Part shown: piece after piece, positions 19,324 through 30,559 of the stretch
How the letters are laid out: every line of letters begins with the position of its first letter
Position numbering within the stretch: the stretch's first letter is position 1
Assembly (NCBI RefSeq): GCF_021166475.1
Contig: NZ_JAJOYS010000003.1
Location: 1-64,000, forward strand
Length of the DNA: 64,000 bases
From: Pelagibacterium xiamenense
Lineage (GTDB): Bacteria; Pseudomonadota; Alphaproteobacteria; Rhizobiales; Devosiaceae
Reading direction: 5' to 3'
Notes under the pieces: model-generated
Told to the model about the DNA's origin: nothing
The model's database searches: none
What the model saw: only the letters and a program-made list of their open reading frames with translations
Translations under genes and position numbers: made by a program

Positions 19324-19496
19324 CCTGAAAAAACTCCCCAAAAAAGGACCGCCCCCGCCACCTGAAAAGACAACGCATGGCAGGCCTCTAGGTTCACATC
19401 AAATTGCCCCGCTGTCAGTGACCTGAGCGCTTGTTTTTCCAGCGCGCGTCGTGTAAGAGGGCTGCTCGCTCCCCCTAAAGCAATGGAGACCGGCAA

Positions 19497-19865
19497 GTGG
19501 CACGCGTCACCGTAGAAGATTGCATTGAAAAGATTCCGAACCGCTTCGATCTGGTCCTGATGGCGGCTCATCGCGCCCGGATGATATCCTCGGGCGCCCA
19601 GATTACGGTCGACCGCGACAACGACAAGAACCCCGTCGTTGCCTTGCGCGAGATCGGTGACGCCACGATTTCACCCGACGACCTGAAGGAAGAACTGATC
19701 CATTCGCTTCAGAAATACGTCGAGGTCGACGAGCCCGAGGCGGATATCGCCCCGCGCATCGAAACGACGAGCGACGAGGATGGCCCGGTTTTCGATACGA
19801 TCAGCGAAGAAGAGCTGCTTCGCGGCATCGAATCCCTGGCGCCGCCTGAACGCCGCGACGATTGA
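19497..19865 (+). CDS. rpoZ: RNA polymerase omega subunit
   Basis: 122 residues from a GTG start with GGAG upstream. Omega assists folding of the beta-prime subunit and, in many bacteria, ppGpp response. The core [20 protein letters not shown] and [14 protein letters not shown] and the [13 protein letters not shown] segment are diagnostic. The C-terminal part is an acidic extension common in this group. A terminator follows it, before rsh, the ppGpp synthetase, an order conserved in Rhizobiales. Confidence 0.96.
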   Translation: MARVTVEDCIEKIPNRFDLVLMAAHRARMISSGAQITVDRDNDKNPVVALREIGDATISPDDLKEELIHSLQKYVEVDEPEADIAPRIETTSDEDGPVFDTISEEELLRGIESLAPPERRDD

Positions 19866-19897
19866 TCGCCGGCAGGCTTTGCCTATATCTTTTTGCG

Positions 19898-19926
19898 AAG
19901 GCGTCCGGCGGCGAGCCGGACGCCTT
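19898..19926 (+). terminator. Rho-independent terminator after rpoZ
   Basis: A perfect 12-base stem, AAGGCGTCCGGC (19898-19909) and GCCGGACGCCTT (19915-19926), with a 5-base loop, followed by TGTTGTTG. It separates rpoZ from rsh, so rsh needs its own promoter in the short gap that follows or read-through. Confidence 0.9.
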
Positions 19927-19971
19927 TGTTGTTGCTTACGGTAGTCGCTGCACCATGGGGTATTCCGGCGC

Positions 19972-22248
19972 ATGATGCGTCAATATGAACTCGTCGAACG
20001 CGTTCTGGCCTACAACCCGAACGCCGACGAACGCTTGCTCAACAAGGCCTACGTCTATGGCATGCAAAAGCATGGCAGCCAGACGCGTGCCTCCGGCGAC
20101 CCCTACTTCGCGCACCCCTTGGAGGTTGCCGCGATCCTCACCGATTTGAAACTCGACGACGCGACCATCGCCGTTGCGCTTCTGCACGACACGATCGAGG
20201 ATACCGACGCCACCCGCGCCGAAATCGATGAGATGTTCGGCACCGAAATCGGCCAGATCGTCGACGGACTCACCAAGATCGACAGATTGAACCTCGTCTC
20301 GCGCGAGGAGGCCCAGGCCGAGAACCTCAGGAAGCTCCTGCTTGCCATTTCCGAGGACGTGCGCGTCCTGCTCGTCAAGCTCGCCGACCGCCTGCACAAC
20401 ATGCGTACCCTCGAATTCGTGCCGGTGCACAAGCGCGCCCGCATCGCGCAGGAGACGATGGATATCTATGCTCCGCTCGCCGGCCGCATGGGTATGCAGG
20501 ACATGCGCTCCGAGCTCGAGGACCTGTCATTCAAGACGCTGCATCCCGAGCACTACAACGCCATCACCAGCCGGCTCGCGGCGATGGAGCAGTCGAGCCG
20601 CGAGATAATCGCCGAGATCCGTTCCGAGCTCGAAGAACATCTCACCAAACAGGGGATCACGGCGGAGGTTTCGGCGCGGCTGAAATCGGCCTGGTCGATC
20701 TATTCGAAGATCGAACGCAAGGCCATCGCGCTGGAGCAGCTCTCGGACATGATCGGGTTCCGCGTCATCGTAGATACCATCGACGATTGCTATCGCACGC
20801 TCGGGGTCATCCATCAAAGCTGGAAGGTCGTACCGGGCCGGTTCAAGGACTATATCTCGGTTCCCAAGCAGAACGATTACCGCTCCTTGCACACCACGAT
20901 CGTCGGGCCCTCGCGCCAGCGCGTCGAACTCCAGATACGCACCCACGAGATGCACGCCATCGCCGAATACGGCATCGCGGCCCATGCGCTTTATAAGGAA
21001 GCGATCTCCGGCGACATGCACAGGCTCGAAGAAGAAAGCCAGGCCTATAACTGGCTCCGGACCACCATCGCGCACCTCACCGAGGGCGAGAACCCCGAGG
21101 AATTTATCGAGCACACCAAGCTCGAGCTCTTCCAGGACCAGGTCTTCTGCTTCACGCCGCGCGGGCGCCTGATCGCCCTGCCGCGCGGCGCGACGCCGAT
21201 CGATTTTGCCTATGCGGTCCATACCGACGTCGGCGATACGTGCGTAGGGTGCAAGATCAACGGCGCCGTGATGCCGCTCATCACGCACCTGCATTCGGGC
21301 GACGAAGTCGAAATCCTCCGCGACCCCAACCACGCGCCGCCGCCCAATTGGGAGAATATCGCGGTAACCGGAAAGGCGCGCTCGGCCGTCCGGCGCGCCG
21401 TCCGCCTCAGCGCCCAGATGCGCGCGCTCTCGCTGGGCGAGCAGGTGTTGATGGCGGTGCTCGAGCGCGAGTCGCTGTCCTTTTCCGAAGATGACATCGT
21501 GGCGCTGGCAAAGCGGCTTGAACAGCCCGACCGCAAGGCGCTGCTTACCGAGGTGGGGGAAGGGCGCATCAGTGCCGACGACCTCGCGCGGGAGGCTGCC
21601 GCCTTAAAAGGCAAGCGGCGGCGCAAGAGCAAGATCAGCCTGCCTGTCGGCGACAACGCTGATGGCTGGTTCTCGCTGCGCCAGGGCGAACTTTTCCGCT
21701 TCCGAATGCCGGGCGGGCAATCGAGCACGGTCAAGCGCTTCGCCGCGCTTGTCGGGTTCGACTTCAACATGCCCGTCGAAATTTCACGCGAGGGTGTCGT
21801 GCCGGGCGACCGGCTGGTGGGTATCCTGCACGAAAACGGCACCATGACGGTATACCCCATCGATTCGGACGCGCTGATCCAGTATCACGACAAGGATGTG
21901 GGCTGGATCGATGTACGCTGGGATATCGACGGCAAGGCCGACCGGCTCTATCGCGTGGTCATCTCGATGAACTCGGCCAACCGGCCCGGCTCGCTCGCGC
22001 AGATTTCCTCCGCGATCGCCGCCTGCGACGCCAATATCACCAATTTCGTCATGCGCGCCCTTGCCAGCGATTTCCACGAATTGATCTTCGAGATCGAGGT
22101 AAAGGACCTGCCGCAGTTGACAGATGTGCTTGCAACGCTCAAACGCACTCCAGGGCTTTCGCGCGTCTATCGCGCCTCGACCTTGCAGGCGAGCGCGATT
22201 GCGGGCATCGAAAAGGTCTTTGAAGTGGATAAGGAACCGGCCGCATGA
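19972..22248 (+). CDS. rsh: Bifunctional (p)ppGpp synthetase/hydrolase
   Basis: 758 residues, single Rel/Spo protein of the alphaproteobacterial type. Order: HD hydrolase domain (His48, and His72-Asp73 in LLHDTIEDT), synthetase domain (about 240-350, with [18 protein letters not shown]), TGS domain (about 395-455), helical region, and C-terminal ACT domain (about 665-740, [15 protein letters not shown]). Both catalytic domains keep key motifs, so it should make and degrade the alarmone. Its TGA overlaps the pyrE ATG (ATGA). It heads a coupled run of seven genes down to recO. Confidence 0.96.
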   Translation: MMRQYELVERVLAYNPNADERLLNKAYVYGMQKHGSQTRASGDPYFAHPLEVAAILTDLKLDDATIAVALLHDTIEDTDATRAEIDEMFGTEIGQIVDGLTKIDRLNLVSREEAQAENLRKLLLAISEDVRVLLVKLADRLHNMRTLEFVPVHKRARIAQETMDIYAPLAGRMGMQDMRSELEDLSFKTLHPEHYNAITSRLAAMEQSSREIIAEIRSELEEHLTKQGITAEVSARLKSAWSIYSKIERKAIALEQLSDMIGFRVIVDTIDDCYRTLGVIHQSWKVVPGRFKDYISVPKQNDYRSLHTTIVGPSRQRVELQIRTHEMHAIAEYGIAAHALYKEAISGDMHRLEEESQAYNWLRTTIAHLTEGENPEEFIEHTKLELFQDQVFCFTPRGRLIALPRGATPIDFAYAVHTDVGDTCVGCKINGAVMPLITHLHSGDEVEILRDPNHAPPPNWENIAVTGKARSAVRRAVRLSAQMRALSLGEQVLMAVLERESLSFSEDDIVALAKRLEQPDRKALLTEVGEGRISADDLAREAAALKGKRRRKSKISLPVGDNADGWFSLRQGELFRFRMPGGQSSTVKRFAALVGFDFNMPVEISREGVVPGDRLVGILHENGTMTVYPIDSDALIQYHDKDVGWIDVRWDIDGKADRLYRVVISMNSANRPGSLAQISSAIAACDANITNFVMRALASDFHELIFEIEVKDLPQLTDVLATLKRTPGLSRVYRASTLQASAIAGIEKVFEVDKEPAA

Positions 22249-22829
22249 CCCAGGACGAGGTGCTCGACATCTTCAAAAGCTGCGACGCGTTGCTCGAGGG
22301 TCACTTCATCCTCTCTTCCGGTCTGCGTTCTCCTGTCTTTTTGCAGAAGGCCCGCGTCTTCATGCATCCGCAAAAGGCCGAAACGCTCTGCAAGGCGCTT
22401 GCGGCCAAAATCCGCGCCGAAGGCTATGGCGGCATCTCCCAAGTCGTTTCGCCCGCCGTCGGCGGGATCATTCCCGGCTACGAGGCGGCGCGGCACCTGG
22501 GCGTACCCGCTATCTTCACAGAACGGGTCAACGGCGTGTTCGAACTGCGTCGCAGCTTTACCGTCCAGCCGGGCGAGAAAGTCATCGTCGTCGAGGACAT
22601 CGTGTCTACCGGCCTTTCGATCCGCGAGTGTATCGACTGCATCAAGGCGCTGGGCGCCGACGTTGTCGCCGCCGCGTGTATTGTCGACCGCTCGGGCGGC
22701 GAAGCGGATATCGGCGTGCCTCTCGTCGCGCTGACGCGATACAAGGTCCCGGCCTATGCTCCGGACGATCTTCCGCCCGAGCTCGCCGCCATTCCGGCCG
22801 TCAAGCCGGGGAGCAGGGGCTTGCAGTGA
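22245..22829 (+). CDS. pyrE: Orotate phosphoribosyltransferase
   Basis: 194 residues. It joins orotate to PRPP to make OMP in pyrimidine synthesis. The PRPP-binding motif is [17 protein letters not shown] (about 108-124), and the phosphate loop region is [16 protein letters not shown]. This is the longer, archaeal/alpha-type PyrE. It overlaps rsh by four bases upstream and acpS by four bases (GTGA) downstream. Confidence 0.95.
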   Translation: MTQDEVLDIFKSCDALLEGHFILSSGLRSPVFLQKARVFMHPQKAETLCKALAAKIRAEGYGGISQVVSPAVGGIIPGYEAARHLGVPAIFTERVNGVFELRRSFTVQPGEKVIVVEDIVSTGLSIRECIDCIKALGADVVAAACIVDRSGGEADIGVPLVALTRYKVPAYAPDDLPPELAAIPAVKPGSRGLQ

Positions 22830-23233
22830 TCGTGGGGCTGGGCAACGACCTGTGCGAGATCGCGCATGTCGAGCGCACGCTCGAACGCTTCGGCGAGCGC
22901 TTCACACAGCGCTGCTTCACCGACATCGAACGCGCCAAATCCGACCGCCGGCGACTGCGCGCGGCATCCTACGCAAAGCGCTTCGCGGCGAAGGAAGCCT
23001 GCGCCAAGGCGCTGGGCACGGGTATGTCTCACGGGGTATATTGGCGCGACATGGGCGTTGTGAACCTGCCCAGCGGCAAGCCGACGATGCGGCTCACCGG
23101 CGGCGCGGCCAAACGTCTCGCGCAGCTTATGCCCGACGGGCACGAGCCCCATATCCACGTCACAATCACCGACGACAACGGCATGGCCCAGGCCTTCGTC
23201 ATCATCGAGGCGCTGCCGGTTGACCGGTCCTGA
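22826..23233 (+). CDS. acpS: Holo-[acyl-carrier-protein] synthase
   Basis: 135 residues from GTG 22826, which overlaps the pyrE stop (GTGA); longer frames to 22124 are shadows of rsh and pyrE. AcpS transfers 4'-phosphopantetheine from CoA to ACP. Motifs: [11 protein letters not shown] with metal-binding Asp8, [19 protein letters not shown]-like segment here read as [17 protein letters not shown], and [18 protein letters not shown] at the C-terminus. All are placed as in the 120-140 residue family. Confidence 0.96.
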   Translation: MIVGLGNDLCEIAHVERTLERFGERFTQRCFTDIERAKSDRRRLRAASYAKRFAAKEACAKALGTGMSHGVYWRDMGVVNLPSGKPTMRLTGGAAKRLAQLMPDGHEPHIHVTITDDNGMAQAFVIIEALPVDRS

Positions 23234-23268
23234 TCCCTCCCGTAACAGACACTTTAAAAGAAAAAACC

Positions 23269-24042
23269 ATGAGCAAGCCGATGTCGGATACCGAAAAGAA
23301 AAAGAAATCCGGCAAGGGCGAACTGCGCGAAACCATAGTTATTTTGATCCAGGCGCTCTTGATCGCTCTGGTCTTTCGCACACTTGCCTTTGAGCCGTTT
23401 TCGATCCCGACCGCCTCGATGCAGAGTAATCTCCTGATCGGCGACTACATTCTCGCGTCCAAATACAGCTACGGCTATTCGCGCTATTCGTTGCCCTTCA
23501 CCGAGGTGCCCTTGAACGGCAGGGTCCTGGGCAATGAACCGCAGCGCGGCGATATCGTCGTATTCCGGCCGGTTCCCCAGACCGACAATTACGTCAAGCG
23601 CGTCATCGGCCTGCCCGGCGATACGGTCCAGATGATCGACGGGATTCTTTATATCAACGGCGAGGCGATCGATCGCGAACTGATCGGGCGCAGCGAGGAC
23701 CGCGACAGCAACGGGCTGACGTTGCCCATTATGGAATATCGCGAAACGCTGCCCAACGGTGTGAGCTACACGATCCAGGAAGTCTCCAACACCGCCGAAT
23801 ACGACAATACGGGCGAATATGTCGTACCGCCGGGCCACTTCTTCATGATGGGAGACAACCGCGACCGCTCGCTCGACAGCCGTTCGCTCAACACCGTCGG
23901 CTATGTGCCGTTCGAAAACCTAATCGGCAAGGCGCAGTGGCGGTTCTTCTCGATTAACGACAACATCCCGCCCTGGCAGGTCTGGCGCTGGCCGGGCAAT
24001 GTGCGCTGGGATCGCATGTTCACTTCGGTATACGCCGAATGA
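23269..24042 (+). CDS. lepB: Signal peptidase I
   Basis: 257 residues. One N-terminal membrane helix (ETIVILIQALLIALVFR, about 21-37) anchors a periplasmic serine protease that removes signal peptides. The nucleophile is Ser50 (IPTASMQSNL) and the general base Lys110 (NYVKRVIGLPGD). Box E, MGDNRDRSLDSR, is present. The Lys-rich N-terminus is cytoplasmic. It overlaps rnc by four bases (ATGA), the normal order. Confidence 0.96.
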   Translation: MSKPMSDTEKKKKSGKGELRETIVILIQALLIALVFRTLAFEPFSIPTASMQSNLLIGDYILASKYSYGYSRYSLPFTEVPLNGRVLGNEPQRGDIVVFRPVPQTDNYVKRVIGLPGDTVQMIDGILYINGEAIDRELIGRSEDRDSNGLTLPIMEYRETLPNGVSYTIQEVSNTAEYDNTGEYVVPPGHFFMMGDNRDRSLDSRSLNTVGYVPFENLIGKAQWRFFSINDNIPPWQVWRWPGNVRWDRMFTSVYAE

Positions 24043-24746
24043 GTTTCCGCGCGCGCGACAGGCAGGAGCTTGAACAAAAGCTGGGGCATCGCTTCGAGGA
24101 CCCGGCCCTGCTCAAGCGCGCGCTGACCCATTCGAGTGCCGTGGCGCCCTCCAAGCGGACGGCCGATTCCTACCAAAGGCTTGAGTTCCTCGGCGACCGG
24201 GTGCTCGGTCTTGTTGTTGCAGATCTGCTGTCCAGGCGCCTGCCCAAGGCCAACGAGGGCGAACTGTCCCGCACGCTCAATTCGATGGTGCGCAAGGAGA
24301 CCTGCGCCAAGGTGGCCCGTGAACTCGATCTCGGCGCATTCGTGCGACTGGGCGAGAGCGAGGCCCGCACCGGCGGTGCCGACAAGGACGCCATTCTGGG
24401 CGACGTCTGCGAAGCGCTCATCGGTGCCATCTATGCCGATGGCGGGCTCGATCCGGCCTATGCGTTTGTCGAAACGATGTTCGGCGGCGATCTCGACGTC
24501 GCCCAGGCCCGCCGCGCCGATGCGAAAACAGCGCTGCAGGAATGGGCGCAGGGCCAGGGCCTCGAACCGCCCCGCTACACCGAAGTGGGGCGATCCGGCC
24601 CCGATCACGCGCCGACATTCACCATCGAGGTTGCCGTGAAGGGCTACGCGCCGCTATCGGCCGTCGGCACGTCCAAAAAACTCGCCGAACACCAGGGAGC
24701 CGCACAATTTCTCGTGCGTGAAAAAGTCTGGAAGAATCTGGAATGA
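24039..24746 (+). CDS. rnc: Ribonuclease III
   Basis: 235 residues. Endonuclease domain (about 5-150) with the signature QRLEFLGDRVLGLVVAD (about 47-63) and the second acidic motif DVCEALIGAIYADGG. A double-stranded-RNA-binding domain follows (about 160-230, ALQEWAQGQGLEPPRY). It processes rRNA precursors and mRNAs. It overlaps lepB and era by four bases each, so it is part of the coupled lepB-rnc-era run. Confidence 0.96.
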   Translation: MSFRARDRQELEQKLGHRFEDPALLKRALTHSSAVAPSKRTADSYQRLEFLGDRVLGLVVADLLSRRLPKANEGELSRTLNSMVRKETCAKVARELDLGAFVRLGESEARTGGADKDAILGDVCEALIGAIYADGGLDPAYAFVETMFGGDLDVAQARRADAKTALQEWAQGQGLEPPRYTEVGRSGPDHAPTFTIEVAVKGYAPLSAVGTSKKLAEHQGAAQFLVREKVWKNLE

Positions 24747-25654
24747 CCGCACCCCAAACCGATCCGACCCGCTGCGGCTTCATCGCGCTCGTCGGTGCCC
24801 CCAATGCCGGAAAATCGACGCTGCTCAACGCGCTCGTGGGCACCAAGGTGTCCATCGTCACCCACAAGGCGCAGACCACCCGCGCCCAGGTGCGCGGTGT
24901 CGTCACCACGGGCAACGCGCAACTCGTTTTTGTCGATACTCCGGGCATTTTCGCGCCCAAGCGGCGGCTCGACCGCGCAATGGTCGCATCCGCCTGGACC
25001 GGGGCAGGGGATGCCGACATCGTCGCCCTGATCGTGGATGCCCACAAGGGCTTGAACGCGGAAGTTGAATCGCTGCTTGAAGGCCTCGACAACATCCGCC
25101 AGCCCAAGGTCCTGGTCATCAATAAGGTCGACAAGGTCAAACCCGAGACGCTTCTGAAGCTCTCAAAGGACCTCAACGACAAGGTCCGGTTCGAGACGAC
25201 CTTCATGATTTCCGCGCTCAATGGCAGCGGCGTCGCCGACTTCACCGGTTGGTGCACGGCCAACGCACCGCTCGGCGAATGGCACTTCCCCGAAGAGCAT
25301 CTCACCGACCTGACGCTCGCGCTCACGGCGGCAGAGGTGACCCGTGAAAAGCTCTTCATGCGCATTCACGACGAAATCCCCTACCAGGCGACTGTCGAGA
25401 CCGAGAGCTTCAAGGTTCAGCCCGATGGCTCCTACCGCATCGATCAGGTCGTCTACGTCACCCGCGATACGCACAAGAAGATCGTCCTCGGCGCCAAGGG
25501 GCAGACCATCAAGGCCATTGGCGCAGAGGCTCGCGCGGAGATGATGGAGATGTTCGAAACCAAGGTGCATCTTTTCCTGTTCGTCAAAGTCCGCGCCAAT
25601 TGGGCCGACGACCCCGAACGCTATCGCGAGATGGGGTTGGATTGGACGAAATGA
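24743..25654 (+). CDS. era: GTPase Era
   Basis: 303 residues. G1 is GAPNAGKS (19-26), G3 is DTPGI, G4 is NKVD, and G5 is SALNG. A C-terminal KH domain (about 210-290) has the GAKGQTIKAIG loop for binding the 3' end of 16S rRNA. Era acts in maturation of the 30S subunit. Overlaps rnc and lies seven bases before recO. Confidence 0.97.
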   Translation: MTAPQTDPTRCGFIALVGAPNAGKSTLLNALVGTKVSIVTHKAQTTRAQVRGVVTTGNAQLVFVDTPGIFAPKRRLDRAMVASAWTGAGDADIVALIVDAHKGLNAEVESLLEGLDNIRQPKVLVINKVDKVKPETLLKLSKDLNDKVRFETTFMISALNGSGVADFTGWCTANAPLGEWHFPEEHLTDLTLALTAAEVTREKLFMRIHDEIPYQATVETESFKVQPDGSYRIDQVVYVTRDTHKKIVLGAKGQTIKAIGAEARAEMMEMFETKVHLFLFVKVRANWADDPERYREMGLDWTK

Positions 25655-25661
25655 GCCGGCC

Positions 25662-26381
25662 ATGGAGTGGTCCGCTGAAGGTCTCATAATTGGCGTTCGA
25701 AAACACGGCGAGACGAGCCTGATCCTCGAAACCATGGTGCCCGGCCGCGGGCGCTGTTTCGGGCTCGTGCGCGGCGGGCGCTCGCGCAAGCAGGCCGCGG
25801 CGCTCCAGCCGGGCAATTCCGCGCTTCTGACATGGCGAGCCCGCCTTGAGGACCATCTGGGGCTCTTCACAGCCGAGGTCACCACAATGCGCGCGGCGGT
25901 GCTGATCGCCGATCGGACACGGCTCTACCTCAGCCAGATGCTCGCCGACCACCTGCGCCTTCTGCCCGAGCGCGATCCCCACGATACGCTGCTCGAAGCG
26001 GTCCTGATGCTGCTCGACGAGCACTTCGACGACGCCGAACTTGGCGTCGAACTCGCGCGCTTCGAACTCTATCTTCTCGAAGAACTCGGATTCGGTCTCG
26101 ATCTCGAAACCTGCGCGGTGACCGGCGTCCATGAAAATCTCACGCACGTCTCTCCAAAGTCGGGAAGGGCGGTTTGCGCCGAGGAGGCCGAGCCGTATAA
26201 GGACCGCCTGTTGCGCCTCCCGCGCTTTTTGACCGCGGACGTACCGCCGGAACCGGGCGATGTCGCCGCCGCCTTTGTGTTGACGGGGCATTTCCTTGAC
26301 AGACATGTGTGGACAGCCCGTCAAATCGAGCCGCCCGCAACCCGGGATTGGCTGACAATGAAGTTGACCGGCGGGCTATAA
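25662..26381 (+). CDS. recO: DNA repair protein RecO
   Basis: 239 residues. N-terminal OB fold (about 1-80: EGLIIGVRKHGETSLILETM, VRGGRSRKQAAALQPGN) and a helical C-terminal domain. RecO helps load RecA on SSB-coated gaps in the RecFOR pathway. It has LLEELGFGLDLETCAVTG, a conserved segment of alphaproteobacterial RecO. The ATG lies just after era on the same strand; parC follows 37 bases later with its own AAGGA site. Confidence 0.94.
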   Translation: MEWSAEGLIIGVRKHGETSLILETMVPGRGRCFGLVRGGRSRKQAAALQPGNSALLTWRARLEDHLGLFTAEVTTMRAAVLIADRTRLYLSQMLADHLRLLPERDPHDTLLEAVLMLLDEHFDDAELGVELARFELYLLEELGFGLDLETCAVTGVHENLTHVSPKSGRAVCAEEAEPYKDRLLRLPRFLTADVPPEPGDVAAAFVLTGHFLDRHVWTARQIEPPATRDWLTMKLTGGL

Positions 26382-26418
26382 TCGGCCCCTGATTCGAATG
26401 CTCTTTGAAGGATAGCTC

Positions 26419-28680
26419 ATGGCAGAAGTTCTCGATCCGCCCGAGGGTGGTCACGAGCGTATCGTCGACCTGCGGCACGCGCTCGAGGAGCGGTACCTGT
26501 CGTATGCAATCTCGACAATCACCCAGCGCGCGCTGCCGGATGCTCGCGATGGCCTGAAACCGGTCCATCGCCGCATCCTGCACGCCATGCGGCTTTTGAA
26601 GCTCGATCCGGGGCAGGGCTACAAGAAATCCGCCCGCGTGGTGGGTGACGTCATCGGTAAGTTCCACCCTCATGGCGACCAGTCGGTCTATGACGCCCTC
26701 GTGCGTCTCGCCCAGGATTTTGCAGTCCGCTACCCGCTGGTCGACGGTCAGGGCAATTTCGGCTCGATCGACGGCGACAGCCCGGCGGCCATGCGGTACA
26801 CCGAGAGCCGCATGACGGACGTCGCCGCGCGCCTCCTCGAAGGCATCACCGAAAACGCCGTGGATTTCCGGCAGACCTATGACGGCGAGGACGAGGAACC
26901 CGTCGTTCTGCCCTCGAACTTTCCGAACCTTCTTGCCAACGGCGCCAGCGGTATCGCCGTGGGCATGGCGACGTCGGTGCCGCCGCACAATGTCGCTGAG
27001 CTCTGCGACGCCGCACTGCATCTCCTCGAAAATCCGGACGCCACAGCGCGCGACCTTATGCGGTTCGTTCCCGGCCCCGATTTCCCAACAGGCGGCATTC
27101 TCGTGGACGATCCGGCAGGCACCGAGCAGGCCTACGCGACCGGCCGTGGGGGCTTCCGCGTGCGCGCCAGATGGGAGGTCGAGGAGACCGGGCGCGGCGG
27201 ATATCAGATCGTCATCACTGAAATCCCTTATGCCGTGCAGAAATCCCGGCTCGTCGAAAAAATCGCCGAGATGCTTCTCGCGCGAAAGCTGCCCCTTTTA
27301 AAGGACGTGCGCGACGAGAGCGCCGAGGATATCCGGCTGGTGCTCGAACCCCGCGCCCGCAATGTCGATCCTGTCCTCCTGATGGAATCGATGTTCAAGC
27401 TGACCGAGCTGGAATCCCGCATTCCGCTCAACATGAATGTCCTCGACGGTGGCTTGATCCCGCGCGTCATGAGCCTCGCCGACGCGCTCAAGGCATGGCT
27501 CAACCATCGTAAGGAGGTCCTGGTCCGCCGTTCGCAATACCGGCTCGATCAGATCGAGCACCGGTTGGAGGTACTCGGCGGCTATCTCATCGCCTACCTC
27601 AATCTCGACGAGGTGATCCGCATCATCCGCGAGGAGGACGAACCCAAACAGGAGATGATGGCGCGCTGGGACCTGACGGACGTTCAGGCTGACGCGATCC
27701 TCAATATGCGCCTGCGGTCTCTGGCCAAGCTCGAAGAAATCGAGATCAGGACCGAGTTCGACAAGCTCACCGAGGAAAAGGGCCATATCGAAACGCTGCT
27801 CGGCTCGGAAAAGCGTCAATGGGGTGAGGTCCGCAAGCAGGTCGAACAGCTCCGGAAGGACTTCCCCAAAGATCGCGACGGTATCCCCGATCCCGTCGGC
27901 GGCCGCCGCACACAGCTCGCCGAGGCCCCGCAAACCGATCTTGCCGATATCGAGACGGCGATGATCGAGCGCGAGCCGATTACGGTCATTCTTTCGGAAA
28001 AAGGCTGGATTCGCGCGCTTAAGGGCCACACCAGCGACGTTGCCGGCGTTGCCTTCAAGGCCGACGACCGGATGAAACTTCACTTCACATGCGAGACAAC
28101 CGACAAGCTGTTGCTGCTTTCGACAGGTGGCAAGATCTATACTCTGGGCGCCGACAAGCTTCCCGGCGGGCGCGGTCATGGCGAGCCGGTGCGCATTATG
28201 GTCGATATCGACGAGGGGCATGACATTGTCGACCTTTTCGTCCACAAGTCCGGCGCAAAGCGGCTCATTGCCTCCGATATCGGTAACGGCTTTGTCGTGG
28301 CCGAGGACGATCTTGTCGCAAACACGCGCAAGGGCAAGCAGGTGCTCAATGTCTCGGGCACTCAGGAGGCAAAGCTCTGCGTGCCGGCGGAGGGGGATAC
28401 GGTCGCCATCATCGGTCAGAACCGCAAGCTGCTCATCTTCCCGCTCGAGCAACTGCCCGCCATGGCGCGCGGTAAGGGCGTGAGGCTGCAGAAATACAAG
28501 GATGGCGGCATTTCCGACGCCAAGGTCTTTGCGGCGAGCGAGGGGCTGACCTGGACCGATTCCTCGGGTCGCGTCTTCTCCAAGTCCATGGACGACCTGC
28601 GCGACTGGCTCGGCGATCGCGCCCAGGCCGGCCGCCAGCCGCCGACGGGCTTCCCGCGCAACAACAGGTTTACGGGTTGA
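26419..28680 (+). CDS. parC: DNA topoisomerase IV subunit A
   Basis: 753 residues. Breakage-reunion domain with catalytic Tyr127 ([10 protein letters not shown]), followed by coiled-coil and C-terminal beta-pinwheel region (about 500-740). It decatenates daughter chromosomes with ParE. ParC rather than GyrA is supported by length, by the C-terminal repeats and by the neighbour recO. In the quinolone-determining segment [11 protein letters not shown] the position of E. coli Ser80 is Gln, as I recall for other rhizobial ParC, so it need not mean acquired resistance. The last 11 bases overlap the convergent EEP gene. Confidence 0.94.
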   Translation: MAEVLDPPEGGHERIVDLRHALEERYLSYAISTITQRALPDARDGLKPVHRRILHAMRLLKLDPGQGYKKSARVVGDVIGKFHPHGDQSVYDALVRLAQDFAVRYPLVDGQGNFGSIDGDSPAAMRYTESRMTDVAARLLEGITENAVDFRQTYDGEDEEPVVLPSNFPNLLANGASGIAVGMATSVPPHNVAELCDAALHLLENPDATARDLMRFVPGPDFPTGGILVDDPAGTEQAYATGRGGFRVRARWEVEETGRGGYQIVITEIPYAVQKSRLVEKIAEMLLARKLPLLKDVRDESAEDIRLVLEPRARNVDPVLLMESMFKLTELESRIPLNMNVLDGGLIPRVMSLADALKAWLNHRKEVLVRRSQYRLDQIEHRLEVLGGYLIAYLNLDEVIRIIREEDEPKQEMMARWDLTDVQADAILNMRLRSLAKLEEIEIRTEFDKLTEEKGHIETLLGSEKRQWGEVRKQVEQLRKDFPKDRDGIPDPVGGRRTQLAEAPQTDLADIETAMIEREPITVILSEKGWIRALKGHTSDVAGVAFKADDRMKLHFTCETTDKLLLLSTGGKIYTLGADKLPGGRGHGEPVRIMVDIDEGHDIVDLFVHKSGAKRLIASDIGNGFVVAEDDLVANTRKGKQVLNVSGTQEAKLCVPAEGDTVAIIGQNRKLLIFPLEQLPAMARGKGVRLQKYKDGGISDAKVFAASEGLTWTDSSGRVFSKSMDDLRDWLGDRAQAGRQPPTGFPRNNRFTG

Positions 28681-29695
28681 CCGGGGCGCCCACCGAAAAG
28701 GTGACCAGAAGCGGTTTGTGATCGCTGCCTGCCGGCGCGCCGGTCGCAATCGCATGAATGGCGATCTCGCCGCGCGTCATCACGTGGTCGATCGGCAGGA
28801 TCGCCGGGGCAGGGCGCCAGTCTCTGAGGTAGTACCAGAGCTGCGGGAAGGTCGGGATGTTGTATGTGTGCCGCGTCAGCCCCGACGCGGCAATGAAATT
28901 GCGCAACGCGTATGACCAGGGCGTCGAGTTGAAATCGCCGACCAGCAGGACCGGTGGCTGCACCGTCGAAAGCGCCTGGGCCAGCGTTTCGAACTGCACC
29001 GCCTGCCGTGTGATCGGCGCCGGCCAGTCATGGTGCGTGGTCGCCACGGAGAAGGGCAGGCCGTCTTCCGGTTCGAACCGCACGATGATCCGCGCCGTCC
29101 GGTCCGGGCTCATGATCGTGGATGAGCAGGCGTCCTCGTTGAGCGGCTCGAACGGGAATTTCGCATAAAGTCCGACAAAGGCCCGCTCGCCGCCGGCGCA
29201 ATACTGGAAATGGCGGTACCGCGCAGCCAACCGGTCATGGATTTGCCGGCGCACCTGCGGGCTGTATTCCTGGAGCGTGAGAATATCCGGATCGGCGGCG
29301 AAAATCGCTGCGACAAGCCGGTCCGGCTCTTCGTTGCGCGCAAAGACATTGAACGTCATCAATGTGTATACCGGCCGCTCACCGCCCGGCACCGGCGGAC
29401 GGGGACCGAAACCGCGGACCGCCTCGGGGATATAAACGAGGCTCGACGCCACAAACCCGGTGGCCGCGACGGTCAAAACGAACGGCTTGAGCACCGCGCC
29501 GCGCACGAAAAGCGGCGCCGCAAGCATGAGCGCGATCGTACCGTAGAAAAGTACGGGCTGGGCGTGGTTGAACAGATCGAGGATCGGGTGGGCGAAGCCC
29601 AGCGCCGCGCCGACCGCCGCGCCGGCAAAAACGCAGCAAACCACAGCGTAGCCTGCTGCCACAAGGCCTCTGATCGTCCCTGTCAATGTGCCCAC
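28670..29695 (-). CDS. Membrane-anchored endonuclease/exonuclease/phosphatase-family protein
   Basis: 341 residues. The N-terminus holds three hydrophobic segments (about 8-30, 45-65 and 70-90). A periplasmic EEP domain follows, with TFNVFARN (about 113-120), LTLQEYS (Glu metal ligand), [19 protein letters not shown] and the closing [11 protein letters not shown]. The catalytic motifs are intact. This family (also called YafD-like) includes Mg-dependent phosphodiesterases of unknown substrate. It overlaps parC at its 3' end and lies three bases downstream of bpt, on the same strand. Confidence 0.85.
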   Translation of the reverse strand: MGTLTGTIRGLVAAGYAVVCCVFAGAAVGAALGFAHPILDLFNHAQPVLFYGTIALMLAAPLFVRGAVLKPFVLTVAATGFVASSLVYIPEAVRGFGPRPPVPGGERPVYTLMTFNVFARNEEPDRLVAAIFAADPDILTLQEYSPQVRRQIHDRLAARYRHFQYCAGGERAFVGLYAKFPFEPLNEDACSSTIMSPDRTARIIVRFEPEDGLPFSVATTHHDWPAPITRQAVQFETLAQALSTVQPPVLLVGDFNSTPWSYALRNFIAASGLTRHTYNIPTFPQLWYYLRDWRPAPAILPIDHVMTRGEIAIHAIATGAPAGSDHKPLLVTFSVGAPVNP

Positions 29696-29698
29696 GGC

Positions 29699-30463
29699 TT
29701 AGCTGTCGTCTCGCGCCTGCTCAGGATCCAGCTGAACCCAGCCCCGGGTTCCATGCTGCACTTCGAGCGGTTGATAGGAGACCTTATAGGCCATTTTGGG
29801 GGAGTTCTTGACCCAGTAGCCGAGATAAAGATAGCCGGCTCCGATCCCGCTGGCGCGGGCAATGTGATCGAGGATCATATGTGTCCCCAAGCCACGCCTG
29901 TGCATATCCGGGTCGAAAAAGCTGTAGACCATTGAAAGCCCGTCGGGCAGCACATCCGTGAGTGCCGCCCCCACGAGCTGCCCTTCCGCGCCATCGTCGC
30001 AATCGGCACCGAGCCGGTATTCGACCAGAAGCGACTGAACAGGGGTATCCTCGACCATGAATTCGTAGTCGAGATAGCTCATCTGCGTCATGCCGCCGCC
30101 GTCGTGCCGTGCCTGAAGATAGCGCTTGAACAACGCATACTGCTCGCTCGAGGCAACCGGGGAGATCGCCTCTCCGACGAGGTCGCGGTTGATTTTGGCA
30201 TTGCGCTTGTGCCGGGATTTGGGCGCGAACGCGTTGCAGACGACGCGCACGGATTGGCAGGCGTCGCAATCGAGGCAGGCGGGGCGGTAGATGAGGTTCT
30301 GGCTGCGCCGGAAGCCGTGCTCGGAGAGCATGTGGTGCAAGGCCCCCGCCCGTCGTCCGCTCAAATGCGTAAAGAGCTTACGCTCCTGCCGGCCTTCGAG
30401 ATAAGGACAGGGCAGGGGGGCGGTGAGAAAGAACTGCGCGCTTTCCGGTGTATGGTCCATCAC
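29699..30463 (-). CDS. bpt: Aspartate/glutamate leucyltransferase
   Basis: 254 residues. It transfers leucine from Leu-tRNA to N-terminal Asp or Glu of proteins, making them ClpS/ClpAP substrates (N-end rule). An ATE-N domain with the paired cysteines CLDCDACQSVRV (about 65-75) precedes an ATE-C GNAT-like domain (DVLPDGLSMVYSFFDPDMHRRGLGTHMIL; LYLGYWVKNSPKMAYK). Start is ATG 30463 or the next codon, also ATG. Adjacent to the EEP gene. Confidence 0.93.
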   Translation of the reverse strand: MMDHTPESAQFFLTAPLPCPYLEGRQERKLFTHLSGRRAGALHHMLSEHGFRRSQNLIYRPACLDCDACQSVRVVCNAFAPKSRHKRNAKINRDLVGEAISPVASSEQYALFKRYLQARHDGGGMTQMSYLDYEFMVEDTPVQSLLVEYRLGADCDDGAEGQLVGAALTDVLPDGLSMVYSFFDPDMHRRGLGTHMILDHIARASGIGAGYLYLGYWVKNSPKMAYKVSYQPLEVQHGTRGWVQLDPEQARDDS

Positions 30464-30559
30464 TGATCCGGCGCCAAGGTTGCACTACCGCTTGAGTGTA
30501 GTTGCGCAAGGCCTTGCGCGCAACGGATCACGCTATGTCAAAGGATGGTGATCTTGCCA

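Noticed and set aside
26419-28680. Quinolone-resistance change in ParC (Gln at the Ser80 position)
   Set aside because: I recall the same HGDQS sequence as normal in rhizobial ParC, so it is not evidence of mutation.
27298-28755. 485-codon frame opposite parC
   Set aside because: Shadow of parC; no recognisable domain.
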